DNA of 64,000 nt from Clostridium sp. KNHs205 (GTDB taxonomy: Bacteria > Bacillota > Clostridia > Lachnospirales > Lachnospiraceae): positions 2,651,501 to 2,715,500 of the forward strand of contig NZ_JNLE01000003.1 of the NCBI RefSeq assembly GCF_000702945.1, in the 5' to 3' direction. Position 1 is the first letter of the stretch. Each line of letters begins with the position of its first letter. A model generated the notes under the pieces. That model was not told the origin of the DNA. It ran no database searches and worked only from the letters and a program-made list of their open reading frames with translations. Of this stretch, positions 49,131 through 57,674 are shown piece after piece. A program made the position numbers and the translations under genes.

Positions 49131-50180
49131 ATGGGAAAACTGATCTATGATAAAGAGGAGATACTTGGTGCAATTGATAAAATAGTTGAGCGAACCAAAC
49201 GAATGGACATGTCCTGGGACTGGCCATGTGGAGTTGCATATTACGGGTTGGCTACAGCCTATGAAACTACAGGAAATAAAGAGTATATAGAATTTCTGAA
49301 AGAACGAATTGATGAATTAATAGACATTGGACTTCCCACCTGGACAGTTAATACCTGTGCTATGGGACATTGCCTTATTACCTTGTATCAGGAGTATGGC
49401 GAAGAGAAATATATGGACCTTATTAAATCAAAGGTGGAGTATTTAAGCCACAAAGCCCTGCGCTTTGGCGATAATGTACTTCAGCATACGGTATCCAGCA
49501 AGAATGATTTTCCGGAACAATGCTGGGCTGATACTTTATTTATGGCAGCATATTTCCTGTTAAGAGTAGGAGTAATGGAAAAGGAGGAAGCACTGATAGA
49601 GGATGCCCTGAATCAGTATTACTGGCACATACAGTATCTGCAGGATGAGAACAGCGGATTATGGTATCATGGGTATAACAATATAAAGAAAGACCATATG
49701 TCAGGTTTTTATTGGGGAAGGGCTAACTGCTGGGCAGCCTATACCATGAGCCGGGTAGGTAAAATTCTGTCGGAATGTTACCTATATCCGAAATATCTTG
49801 AGATAGTTGGAAGTCTTAATGAGCAATTATCCGCTCTTAAGCTGCTTCAGACAGAACAGGGACTCTGGAGGACGATTCTAAACGATGAAGAAACCTATGA
49901 AGAATTATCTGCCTCTGCCGGTATAGCTGCTGCTATGATCTGGAAAGGGAATCCTCTTCATATTAAACATATACAAAGAGCCTTACAGGGAGTACTTAAG
50001 AACATCGCTCCCGATGGCCGATTGATGAATGTATCCGGTGGAACTGCAGTTATGAAGGATAGAGAAGGTTATCAGAATATCTCTGTAAAATGGATTCAGG
50101 GCTGGGGACAAGGGCTGGGACTGGCATTCTTAAGTGCAGTACTTATGTCTGACAGTATTTTAGGAGATGGAGCGCTGTAA
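49131..50180 (+). CDS. Glycoside hydrolase family 105 (unsaturated uronyl or rhamnogalacturonyl hydrolase)
   Basis: 349 residues, ATG after AAAGGAAGG. It has the alpha6/alpha6 barrel of YteR/YesR-like enzymes. WDWPCGVAYYGL near the start holds substrate-binding residues. The catalytic Asp134 in CWADTLFMAAYFLLR corresponds to the conserved WADT segment. HGYN and FYWGRANCWAAY are further conserved parts. It removes a 4,5-unsaturated uronic acid from the end of lyase-made oligosaccharides. No lyase lies in this window, and neighbours are N-glycan- and galactoside-type enzymes, so its substrate here is uncertain. Cytoplasmic. Confidence 0.88.
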   Translation: MGKLIYDKEEILGAIDKIVERTKRMDMSWDWPCGVAYYGLATAYETTGNKEYIEFLKERIDELIDIGLPTWTVNTCAMGHCLITLYQEYGEEKYMDLIKSKVEYLSHKALRFGDNVLQHTVSSKNDFPEQCWADTLFMAAYFLLRVGVMEKEEALIEDALNQYYWHIQYLQDENSGLWYHGYNNIKKDHMSGFYWGRANCWAAYTMSRVGKILSECYLYPKYLEIVGSLNEQLSALKLLQTEQGLWRTILNDEETYEELSASAGIAAAMIWKGNPLHIKHIQRALQGVLKNIAPDGRLMNVSGGTAVMKDREGYQNISVKWIQGWGQGLGLAFLSAVLMSDSILGDGAL

Positions 50181-50207
50181 CCAAATCCTGTTCAGGAGGA
50201 GTATATT

Positions 50208-50459
50208 TTGAAAAGCCATATATAATCGGTATTGCCGGTAGCAGCGCCAGCGGTAAATCTACCTTAAGTGATGAATTGGGGTTTAAGTTTTGATGAGATC
50301 TCAGAAGTTTATCTGGATTTGGTTCGGTATCGACATGACGAATATGTTGAACCAACCAAATGGAGGGCAGATTTAATAATAAACGGTTCAAATCCCTCTG
50401 AGAAAGCTGTTAAAATGATTCTGAGTTATGTACTCGGCGAGACAGAGTTAAAGGAATAA
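50208..50459 (+). pseudogene. Remnant of a uridine-kinase-like P-loop kinase
   Basis: A frame from about 50211 reads KPYIIGIAGSSASGKSTLSDEL, a clear udk-type Walker A, then hits a stop at 50291. A second frame (50268-50459) carries the C-terminal part, with VYLDLVRYRHDEYVEPTKWRAD and LIINGS, which matches the end of uridine kinases. The ~130 residues between are missing and the two parts are in different frames. A good ribosome site (AGGAGG) still lies in front, 15 bases after the GH105 stop. An internal deletion of a gene that once followed GH105 is the simplest reading. Confidence 0.75.
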
Positions 50460-50627
50460 ACCTAAGTTTCTGTTCCACACTGTATAAAATGATTGATTGT
50501 ATTAATAAGAATTCCTAAAACAACAAATATCCATGTAATAACAACATAATACAATTCCTTTTATTATTTATCTGATATATTCTACTGATTGTAATGTAAA
50601 CATAAAAGCAGCAGAAAGGATAATAAT

Positions 50628-51782
50628 ATGGAAAAGATGCTGGGATTTAACCCGCCCATGGGATGGAATTCCTGGAATACGTTTACCTGGGATATTAACG
50701 AAGAATTAATACGGGATGTGGCAGACTGTATGGTTAGAGATGGGTATCGTGATGCAGGATATGAGTATATTGTAATTGATGATTGCTGGAGTCTGAAAGA
50801 GAGGGATACAGAGGGAAGACTTGTTCCTGATCCTAAAAAGTTTCCAGGGGGAATGAAGGCATTAGCTGATTATATACATGAGAAGGGTTTGAAATTTGGC
50901 ATGTACTCTTGCGCCGGAACACATACCTGTGCAGGGTTTCCGGGAAGCTTTGAACATGAGTTTCAGGATGCAGAAACCTTTGCTTCCTGGGGAGTGGACT
51001 TTTTAAAGTATGATTATTGCTTTAAGCCCCGCCATATGTCGGGAGAACTCCTTTACAAGCGAATGAGCCTGGCACTTAAGAATTGCAACAGAGACATCTT
51101 ATTTTCTGCCTGCAACTGGGGATTCGATAATGTGTATCAATGGATTAGAGAATCCGGTGCACATATGTACAGGTCTACGGAAGATATCAGGGATAATTGG
51201 GAATCCATAAAGAAAATAGCTGTCAGCCAGTTGGATAAAGAATGCTTTACGAGTACCTTTTGCCATAATGACATGGATATGCTGACTGTAGGTATGTATG
51301 GGGGCAGTAACAGCAGCTTTATTGGGAGTGTCGGCGGATGTACTGATCAGGAATATAAGACACATTTTTCCCTTTGGAGTATGATGGGGTCTCCTCTGAT
51401 GATTGGCTGCGATATTCGCAATACCAGCCAGATTACAAAAGATATTCTACAGAACCCAGAGATTATCCGTATTAATCAGGATGCAGAGTCAAGAGGAGCA
51501 TATCGGCTTCAGGCGGAACCCCAATGGTTTAATGCAGAGGAATGTTTTATTTTGGTCAAGGTGCTGACAGACGGAGATATAGCCATAGGCCTCTTTAATC
51601 TGAGTGATGGACAGAAGGAACTCGCTGTACAATTTTGGGACATGGGGATACCTTCAGCAAGCAATAAGGCATTGTCTTTATTTGATTGCTGGAACCATAA
51701 AGAACTTGGAATTTACAAGGAACGATTTGCGGCAGTCGTTCCGGCACATGACTGCTTAGTAGTACGTGCAAAGCTGGTGTGA
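50628..51782 (+). CDS. Alpha-galactosidase, glycoside hydrolase family 27
   Basis: 384 residues, ATG after AGAAAGGA. The TIM barrel opens with NPPMGWNSWNTFTWDINEE. The pocket residues IDDCW and the nucleophile Asp129 in FLKYDYCF follow. The acid/base is Asp186 in YRSTEDIRDNW. The C-terminal ~95 residues form the antiparallel beta domain. It cleaves terminal alpha-galactose and could act on alpha-Gal-capped glycans or plant galactosides. No signal peptide, cytoplasmic. Its stop codon overlaps the region of the small zinc-ribbon gene start. Confidence 0.95.
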   Translation: MEKMLGFNPPMGWNSWNTFTWDINEELIRDVADCMVRDGYRDAGYEYIVIDDCWSLKERDTEGRLVPDPKKFPGGMKALADYIHEKGLKFGMYSCAGTHTCAGFPGSFEHEFQDAETFASWGVDFLKYDYCFKPRHMSGELLYKRMSLALKNCNRDILFSACNWGFDNVYQWIRESGAHMYRSTEDIRDNWESIKKIAVSQLDKECFTSTFCHNDMDMLTVGMYGGSNSSFIGSVGGCTDQEYKTHFSLWSMMGSPLMIGCDIRNTSQITKDILQNPEIIRINQDAESRGAYRLQAEPQWFNAEECFILVKVLTDGDIAIGLFNLSDGQKELAVQFWDMGIPSASNKALSLFDCWNHKELGIYKERFAAVVPAHDCLVVRAKLV

Positions 51783-51784
51783 TT

Positions 51785-51988
51785 ATGTCTGAATGGAACT
51801 ACTGTAAAGACTGCGGAGTAAAACTCTCAGAGGATGAAAAAGCAATTTGCTTTAAGCTGATTTCAAGAACAACTTCAGTATTCTATTGCATCGATTGTCT
51901 TTCTGTTAAGTTATCCTGTAGCAGTGAAGCAATAAAAAGCCGGATTCAATATTATAGAGAATCCGGCAATTGCGTGCTATTCCGATGA
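51785..51988 (+). CDS. Small zinc-ribbon protein
   Basis: 67 residues from the ATG at 51785, two bases after the GH27 stop (a GTG at 51779 is also in frame). Two CxxC pairs (CKDCG near residue 7 and CIDCL near 36) should bind one zinc. The tail KSRIQYYRESGNCVLF is amphipathic. Proteins of this type (CKDCG..LSEDEK..CIDCL) are common small neighbours of metabolic genes in Lachnospiraceae. Role unknown. It may be translated by coupling to the GH27 gene because its own ribosome site is weak. Its end overlaps the convergent AraC gene by 12 bases. Confidence 0.7.
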   Translation: MSEWNYCKDCGVKLSEDEKAICFKLISRTTSVFYCIDCLSVKLSCSSEAIKSRIQYYRESGNCVLFR

Positions 51989-52813
51989 GGATAAACAGTT
52001 TTGGTTCAATATTCGTTCAATTCTATACTGTGTTGGCGTTGCACCGGTTATGCGTTTGAAGATTTTGGAAAAATACAGGGGATCAGCATAACCTACAGAA
52101 TAAGCTACAATCTTTATCTCGAGATCAGAATGATAAAGCAGCTCACAAGCCTTTTTGATTCGGTAAGCAGTAAGATATTGATGCACCGATTGATTAGTTG
52201 CTTGTTTAAACAATCGAAAAAGATAAGTGCGGTCAATATTTACATGCTGAATTATATCTGAAATCATTAACTCAGTTCTCCAGTAGTTTGATTTTATAAA
52301 ATGTTTTGTAGCTTTGACATAATCAAAAGTTACGGAGGACTGATTTTTAGGAAAGTACTCTATATAATAGGAAAGTAATAAACGAAGTCTTGCACTGCCG
52401 CGCTCAATTTCAAAACGATTTATTCGGTAGGCTTCAGGAATATGGTATAGATTTCTCCACTCTATGGGGCATTCAGGTGAAAGGGGTTGTGTTACCGGAC
52501 ACTTAACAGATAAAGTGGTTAAATCTATTAATTCCTTTACCTCATCCCCTCGAAACTCCACCCAGACATATTCCCACGGATCCTGTTCCTCTGGATAATA
52601 ATACACCTCGGTATCCGGAAAAATTAGAAAGCTTTCTCCTGCCTGCAATTGGTGACAGACCTTGTTCACCATATAATATCCTTTGCCGGAAATTATATAA
52701 TGAAATGCATATAAATCACGAACACCCGGACCCCAACGATGTAAATCAGCTGGCTTATATCCAAAACCGACACAACGTAATGAATCAAATGAGAAGGTAT
52801 TTACGTCTCTCAT
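51977..52813 (-). CDS. AraC-family transcriptional regulator
   Basis: 278 residues, AAGGAG upstream. The N-terminal cupin-like sensor domain (~15-150; YIISGKGYYMVNKVCHQLQAGESFLIFP) precedes the AraC double helix-turn-helix (~175-270; MISDIIQHVNIDRTYLFRLFKQA and IKIVAYSVGYADPLYFSKIFKRITGATPTQYR in outline). It is convergent with GH27 and is a candidate activator of GH105-GH27 or of an unlinked sugar operon. The inducer is unknown. Confidence 0.9.
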   Translation of the reverse strand: MRDVNTFSFDSLRCVGFGYKPADLHRWGPGVRDLYAFHYIISGKGYYMVNKVCHQLQAGESFLIFPDTEVYYYPEEQDPWEYVWVEFRGDEVKELIDLTTLSVKCPVTQPLSPECPIEWRNLYHIPEAYRINRFEIERGSARLRLLLSYYIEYFPKNQSSVTFDYVKATKHFIKSNYWRTELMISDIIQHVNIDRTYLFRLFKQATNQSVHQYLTAYRIKKACELLYHSDLEIKIVAYSVGYADPLYFSKIFKRITGATPTQYRIERILNQNCLSSSE

Positions 52814-52961
52814 AAGAGCTCCTTTTCAATAGAGTAATAATCATATAGAAATAAAAATGTAATGATAACTTATTTTATCATCTGTCAGGCTGTTTCGCAA
52901 TGAAAAGGCTTAGCAGTCTGCTCTAAATTCCTGGAAATCTCGTAAGAGTTTGAGTGGGAAC

Positions 52962-53567
52962 TTATTTCCAATAATCATAGAATACGATGTCCTCTAACTC
53001 CTTTATTTTCTTGTCACAGGGTGCCTCTGCGGCATATCCTGCGGGAAGCAGGTATAAACAGGTAATATGTTCCGGAAGCTGCAAAACCCTGTTAGCTTCT
53101 GCGATATCCAGAAAACCTACTATGCAGGCGGAAAGGCCATGGGCTGTTCCGGTTAGAATAATATGCTCTGCACCGATTAAAGGGGCAGCATTTTCAAACA
53201 AGGTAGTTCTGGCTTTTCTATCCGGATATTCACATAAATACTCTATAAAGTCATTGTTAAAACGTAGCTTGTTTACTAAAAGTCCAAAATCCCCATCTGT
53301 TTGTTCAGCAATATCCCAGCTTAAATCGGCACAACAGGCAAATACAACAGGAGCTTGTGCAATCCACATCTGATTTCCGGCTGCTCTTGCAAGCTTCTCT
53401 TTTATCTCCGTAGCTTGTATTACTCCGTAGTAAGTACTCTGTGAATTGCCGGGTGAAGGTGCCAGTCTTGCAGCTTCCAGCATTTCTTTCAGAATGTCTT
53501 CTGGTATGGCAGTAGTTTTATAGCTGCGGGCAGATCTTCTTGTCTTTATAATAGTACTTAATTCCAT
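52962..53567 (-). CDS. Nitroreductase-family protein
   Basis: 201 residues from the ATG at 53567 (AAAGGAGG, seven bases). FMN-contact segments are IIKTRRSARSYKTTAIPEDILKEML, ARLAPSPGNSQSTYYGV and HIILTGTAHGLSACIVGFLD. It is an NAD(P)H oxidoreductase of unknown substrate. The start lies 10 bases inside the end of the methyltransferase gene, so translation is coupled. It is the second nitroreductase of the window (the first is at 13730) but not a close copy. Confidence 0.88.
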   Translation of the reverse strand: MELSTIIKTRRSARSYKTTAIPEDILKEMLEAARLAPSPGNSQSTYYGVIQATEIKEKLARAAGNQMWIAQAPVVFACCADLSWDIAEQTDGDFGLLVNKLRFNNDFIEYLCEYPDRKARTTLFENAAPLIGAEHIILTGTAHGLSACIVGFLDIAEANRVLQLPEHITCLYLLPAGYAAEAPCDKKIKELEDIVFYDYWK

Positions 53568-54409
53568 TGCATTACCTCCTTTGTGGCTGCCGCACATATT
53601 ACTTTACTTTCTGGATTATAATCGGCCCCTGCTATATCTCCGTATAAAGCTATATTATAAAAGCCAGCAGTATTTAAATCCCTTCTAAGTTCCTCTTCTG
53701 TAAAGATGTGATCCCAGATATTATAGCATTCCATGTTATCTTTTGTAATGATAACAGTCTGATTAAGCCTGGTATTATCTTCAGGATAGATAGAATGGGA
53801 GCTGATACATACATGGGGTTTGGCACTCCAGAAGCCACTTTCCTGCTGGAACCAATCCCGGGATTCGGATTTCCCTTCATATGCTTTGGGAGCAGTTACA
53901 TCAAGAATGAATTTACCCCCTGGTTTCAATGCTTTAAATATTCTCTTTAATAATTCTTTTCGATTATTCTCAGACATAACGCAAAAATCACAATATATAA
54001 GTGTTATGACATCAAATTCCTCCTGGAAGGATAACTCCAGATAATCCTGATAGATATAAGTGATATCGGAGCCATTCTGCAATGCACTGCTGCGGGCATA
54101 AGCTATTGAACGGTGTGAGTAGTCTATCCCGGTCACTCCATACCCGTTCTTACAAAATCTTTCCGCATATAGTCCAGGACCGCAGCCCAGATCAAGTAAC
54201 TTCGTATATTGTAAAGGAGGTGCTATCTGTGTAATCCAGTCCACTGATCTTGTTATAAAAGCGTGATTTCTGGAAGCGGCATCCCAACTGGGATCAAGAT
54301 GGGCTTTTAGCATTTCGTTGGAAATATGCTCATCGTCCCAGAATTTTGCAGTACTTGGTTCGTATAGCTCAGGTTTCTTTGAGAGTAGGTCTATTAATTT
54401 TTGATACAT
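53558..54409 (-). CDS. SAM-dependent methyltransferase
   Basis: 283 residues from the ATG at 54409 after AAAGGA. A frame up to 54463 lacks a ribosome site. Helical N-terminal cap (YEPSTAKFWDDEHISNEMLKAHLDP), motif I LLDLGCGPGLYAERF, motif II GVTGIDYSHRSIAYA, motif IV FDVITLIYCDFCVMSE, and the C-terminal half characteristic of methyltransferase_25-type enzymes. Substrate unknown. Coupled to the nitroreductase by a 10-base overlap. Confidence 0.87.
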   Translation of the reverse strand: MYQKLIDLLSKKPELYEPSTAKFWDDEHISNEMLKAHLDPSWDAASRNHAFITRSVDWITQIAPPLQYTKLLDLGCGPGLYAERFCKNGYGVTGIDYSHRSIAYARSSALQNGSDITYIYQDYLELSFQEEFDVITLIYCDFCVMSENNRKELLKRIFKALKPGGKFILDVTAPKAYEGKSESRDWFQQESGFWSAKPHVCISSHSIYPEDNTRLNQTVIITKDNMECYNIWDHIFTEEELRRDLNTAGFYNIALYGDIAGADYNPESKVICAAATKEVMQWN

Positions 54410-54526
54410 AAGAATTCCTTTCGTGAATATCAGATCTTCGATTTGATATATCTTAATGTGCATTTGAAAAAGCGTCTTTTGTTTTTAGTCTAAATTACCA
54501 TGGTTCTATTCTGTGATAACATGAAA

Positions 54527-54552
54527 AAAGCTGTGGAATTATCCACAGCTTT
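54527..54552 (-). terminator. Hairpin with T tract on the minus strand
   Basis: AAAGCTGTGGA / TCCACAGCTTT, 5-base loop, then TTTTT on the minus strand. There is no minus-strand gene to its right, so its use is unclear. It lies upstream of the methyltransferase start. Confidence 0.55.
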
Positions 54553-54878
54553 CTGGTATTTGAAATAGGTGCGTGGATGGAAGAATGAAAATCATATTTT
54601 GGACAAAGAAAATAAACTGCTGCAAAACAGTCTGTTTTTCTTATTCGGTTATGATTTTATTCGTCTTTTCCACGTTCTCACTTATATTACTGATTATGCA
54701 ATATCAAGTGTGCCGGATTGCGTCACCTCTTAAATTCATGTTATCACGTCAATAGGATAGCATAGATTTTTTGCTCCGTCAATATTAGGAAAATAATAAG
54801 TAATAGTTTATTATGAAGAGATAAATAAGATAGACATCTGGTGAAATTATTTGATTTGGTATATAATGTAAAATGTTT

Positions 54879-54938
54879 GAAAATAATTAACCCAAAAATA
54901 ATTAATGCAAAAATAATTAATGCAAAAATAGTAATACG
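54879..54938. repeat. Four-copy 15-bp tandem repeat
   Basis: Units AAAAATAATTAATGC, two exact in the middle and variants at each end. It lies in the 655-base gap 54410-55064, which otherwise holds a minus-strand hairpin and a doubtful 60-codon frame at 54573. Confidence 0.65.
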
Positions 54939-55064
54939 AAAGTAAATGTCATTATATGATACTCCAATATTTATAAATCATCATTATAACTTTGCAGTAC
55001 TGGCGGTTTACTGCAAAGTGAATTCTCTGCTTATATGTTATATTTAAAACGAGGTGATACAATG

Positions 55065-55998
55065 GAATGGCTTGATAAAATGAATAGTGCAATTGACTAT
55101 ATTGAAGCACATATAGGTGAAAAGATTGATTATAAAAAAGTGGCACGGATAGCCTGTTGTTCTTTGTCTGGATTTCAACGGCTGTTTACCTTTGCAACGG
55201 ATATAACATTATCGGAATATGTCCGATGCAGAAGAATGGCATTATCAGCTCGTGAGCTAACTGAGAGTAATGAAAAAGTCATCAATATTGCATTAAAATA
55301 TGGTTATGAGTCACCGGCTGCTTTTTCACGTGCATTTCAAGCTTTTCACGGGCTCCGCCCCCACCGGCGTGCGAAAAACAGGCATTTATTCTGATTATCC
55401 CAAGATCTCACTTCAGATTAAAATAAATGGAGGAAATTTATGTATGAGCACGAAACCATTAGTAAAAATTGAAGAACATGGACATGAGCGGATTGTCCAA
55501 TTTTTTGTGAATTGTCAGGCGCCGGAGGAAGTTGCGTGGACCCAGATGAGAAACTGGTGTGTTAAGAATTTAAGTGATTTTACTGCACGAAGGTATATCG
55601 GTTGTGCTCCCAAAGGGCATCATCCTGACGGTGAAGAGCACCATACTGGAGAAGAGGAAGGTAAGCATGAATACCTTTCCTGTATGTTTTTGCTTGAGGA
55701 AGAAGGAGGCCATAAGAAGTTTAAAGGTGCTGATGTCTGTGATGCACCGAAAGGTTTATTTCTTGTCGGTGATGTAGCTCTTAATGAATTCGACGAAAAG
55801 GGATTACTTGATATAGGTGCATCAATGATGAAAGCTTATGAGATAATGATGGAATTCATCAAAGATACACCGGAGTATGAATTTGAATTACAAGTTAGGC
55901 CTTACTACGAAGAGCATGTATTTTCAAAGGAGTGGTTTCAGTCAGGAGGTGAACCGTCAGGCTTTAAATTATGGCTGCCTATAAAAAAATTGAAATAG
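55065..55998 (+). pseudogene. AraC regulator with GyrI-like effector domain, frameshifted
   Basis: The gene starts at the ATG at 55065 (GAGGTGATACA upstream). The first 105 codons form an AraC double helix-turn-helix (IDYIEAHIGEKIDYKKVARIACCS, FTFATDITLSEYVRCRRM and NIALKYGYESPAAFSRAFQAFHG). The frame then ends at 55394. The continuing frame reads APTGVRKTGIYSDYPKISLQIKINGG and runs to 55998 through a GyrI/AraC-effector-binding domain (EEVAWTQMRNWCV..., ending FKLWLPIKKLK). One extra base near CCCCC at 55358-55362 explains the break. The second part also has GGAGG before an ATG at 55444 and may be made alone. A sequencing error is possible. Confidence 0.8.
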
Positions 55999-56058
55999 AA
56001 TATAGGTATACAGTTAAGTGACGATAAGACTTATATTGACTTAATCATATTATCGAAA

Positions 56059-56628
56059 TTATAAGGCTGCTACCAGATAATTTAAATAATAATGTGCCTG
56101 TTCCTTGGAACAGGTATTTTCTTTTAGGAAACTCCACTCCAATATCAGCAATATGGTATTACTGTAATGATCGGCCAGTATTTCATAGGGGATTTTACAG
56201 GGTTTGGTTTGGGAGCATTGATAAAAGATTTCTCGTGTACTGGTATTCATATACATACGGAAATGATTATACATAATACCTTCTTTTGTGTTATATTTGA
56301 GAATTTTTATTAAGCCTGTAATATGTTCAAGACAGAAATCGTAGATTCTATCAAACAGTCCGAATAAATTCTCTTCAGGGTTATGGCATTCATGGTCTTT
56401 TATAAAAATCTTTTCTACGAGACAATACCAGCAGTAACCCAATAAATCATACTTATCCTCGAAATAGTTATAGAAGGTTGCTCTTGGGTAACTGCTTTTT
56501 TCGCATAATTCATTGACTGTAATTTCTTCAAAAGCTTTGTTACTAAGTAACCCTAACAGAGTTGCCGAAAATGCAGCCAGGGTTCGCTGGGAGCCACGGG
56601 TTAATCTTTTATTTATGTCGATTTTCAT
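56059..56628 (-). CDS. TetR-family transcriptional regulator
   Basis: 189 residues. The N-terminal helix-turn-helix is residues ~15-60 (LSNKAFEEITVNELCEKSSYPRATFYNYFEDKYDLL). The ligand domain is that of the TetR_C type with two short aromatic segments. The start codon lies at the end of structured repeat copy C, which supplies AAGGG as ribosome site. It is divergent from the flavodoxin-ferredoxin gene, whose leader carries a palindrome TGTCTAA-GT-TTAGACA that this protein could bind. Confidence 0.87.
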   Translation of the reverse strand: MKIDINKRLTRGSQRTLAAFSATLLGLLSNKAFEEITVNELCEKSSYPRATFYNYFEDKYDLLGYCWYCLVEKIFIKDHECHNPEENLFGLFDRIYDFCLEHITGLIKILKYNTKEGIMYNHFRMYMNTSTREIFYQCSQTKPCKIPYEILADHYSNTILLILEWSFLKENTCSKEQAHYYLNYLVAAL

Positions 56629-56738
56629 AATTTATACCCTTACATATCGCAGGCCTGCCTGCGATACTGCCACAAATAAAAAAGATTGAAAGAATCTCCA
56701 CGTGGCATCCTTTCGATTTATTATTTTCTTTCACTTTT
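56626..56738 (-). repeat. Structured repeat copy C, ending at the TetR start codon
   Basis: Reverse-strand copy of the element at 45102. TGCCAC (complement at 56702-56707) and GTGGCA (complement at 56668-56673) are conserved, as is stem 2 TATCGCAGG / CCTGCGATA. The end CTGCGATATGTAAGGGTATAAATT leads into the ATG at 56628. Stem 1 is shorter than in copy B. Confidence 0.75.
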
Positions 56739-56760
56739 ACTCCTTGCAGATATTCAAATT

Positions 56761-56776
56761 TGTCTAAGTTTAGACA
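56761..56776. promoter_or_regulatory. Palindromic operator-like site
   Basis: TGTCTAA-GT-TTAGACA, perfect 7-bp arms. A half-site TGTCTAA recurs at 56844-56850, 48 bases before the EFR1 gene. A TetR-type binding site is likely. Confidence 0.65.
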
Positions 56777-56890
56777 GTATGTGAAATATGAAACTTGATA
56801 TAACTTAATTCACAATATATCATAATAAATGAATATAAACAAGTGTCTAAATTTATGCGCTTGTCCTATTTCGAGGAGAGGAGAATAACT

Positions 56891-57649
56891 ATGATATTTT
56901 ACTTTTCAGCAACGGGTAATTGTAAATACGTAGCCCAGAAGCTGGCAGAGGCAACAAATGACAGAATTATCTCTATTACAGAATGTTCAAAAGAAAATAA
57001 GTATCGCTTTGAATTGCAGAGCCGGGAGAAAATAGGGTTTGTTACTCCGGTTTATTTCTGGGGGCTTCCTACAGTGGTACTGGATTTCCTGGAGAGGTTA
57101 GAGCTGCAGCAGACAGACAAACATTATGTGTATCATATTGTAACCTTTGGCACTCTTAATGGAAAAGCACAGATCATGATGAAGGAAGCCTTAATGAAAA
57201 AAGGAATTACCTTAAACGGTAAATTTATGGTTCAGATGGTTGATACCTGGACACCGGTCTTTGATTTGTCGGACAGTGAAAAAAACCGTAAGGACACTCA
57301 GGCAGCAGATATTATGATTGCTGAAGCAATTCAAAAAATAAAGGGAGAAATTACAGGAGATTTCAATAAGAAAAAGGGACCGCCCATTGGAGGGGTTTTT
57401 TATAAACTGTATGGAACAGCCAGAAGGACTAAGAAATTCAAAGTGGAGGATTCCTGCATAGGATGTGGTCTGTGCGCTAAGAACTGTCCGGTAGATGCAA
57501 TAGAGCTGCAGGGTAAGAAACCGGTGTGGGTGAAGGAACGCTGTGCACTCTGCCTGGCATGCCTGCACCGATGTCCGAAATTTGCAATCCAGTATGGTAA
57601 GAATACAAAGAAACATGGGCAATTCGTAAATCCTTATGTTAAGCTCTAA
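56891..57649 (+). CDS. EFR1-type flavodoxin-ferredoxin fusion
   Basis: 252 residues from the ATG at 56891 (GGAGAGGAG upstream). The ATG at 56843 would add 16 residues without a ribosome site. The flavodoxin domain (~1-165) has FYFSATGNCKYVAQKLA for the FMN phosphate loop and FVTPVYFWGLPTVVLDFLERL. The C-terminal ~200-250 holds two 4Fe-4S motifs, CIGCGLCAKNCPVDAI and CALCLACLHRCP. It should shuttle electrons in the cytoplasm, with a clostridial oxidoreductase as partner. The partner is not shown. The upstream palindrome and the divergent TetR suggest repression lifted by a ligand or stress. Confidence 0.92.
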   Translation: MIFYFSATGNCKYVAQKLAEATNDRIISITECSKENKYRFELQSREKIGFVTPVYFWGLPTVVLDFLERLELQQTDKHYVYHIVTFGTLNGKAQIMMKEALMKKGITLNGKFMVQMVDTWTPVFDLSDSEKNRKDTQAADIMIAEAIQKIKGEITGDFNKKKGPPIGGVFYKLYGTARRTKKFKVEDSCIGCGLCAKNCPVDAIELQGKKPVWVKERCALCLACLHRCPKFAIQYGKNTKKHGQFVNPYVKL

Positions 57650-57674
57650 TATGAGAAACAGTAATACCGGGTTA

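Noticed and set aside
54573-54755. 60-codon frame with a hydrophobic run
   Set aside because: No ribosome site; AT-rich composition easily gives such frames.
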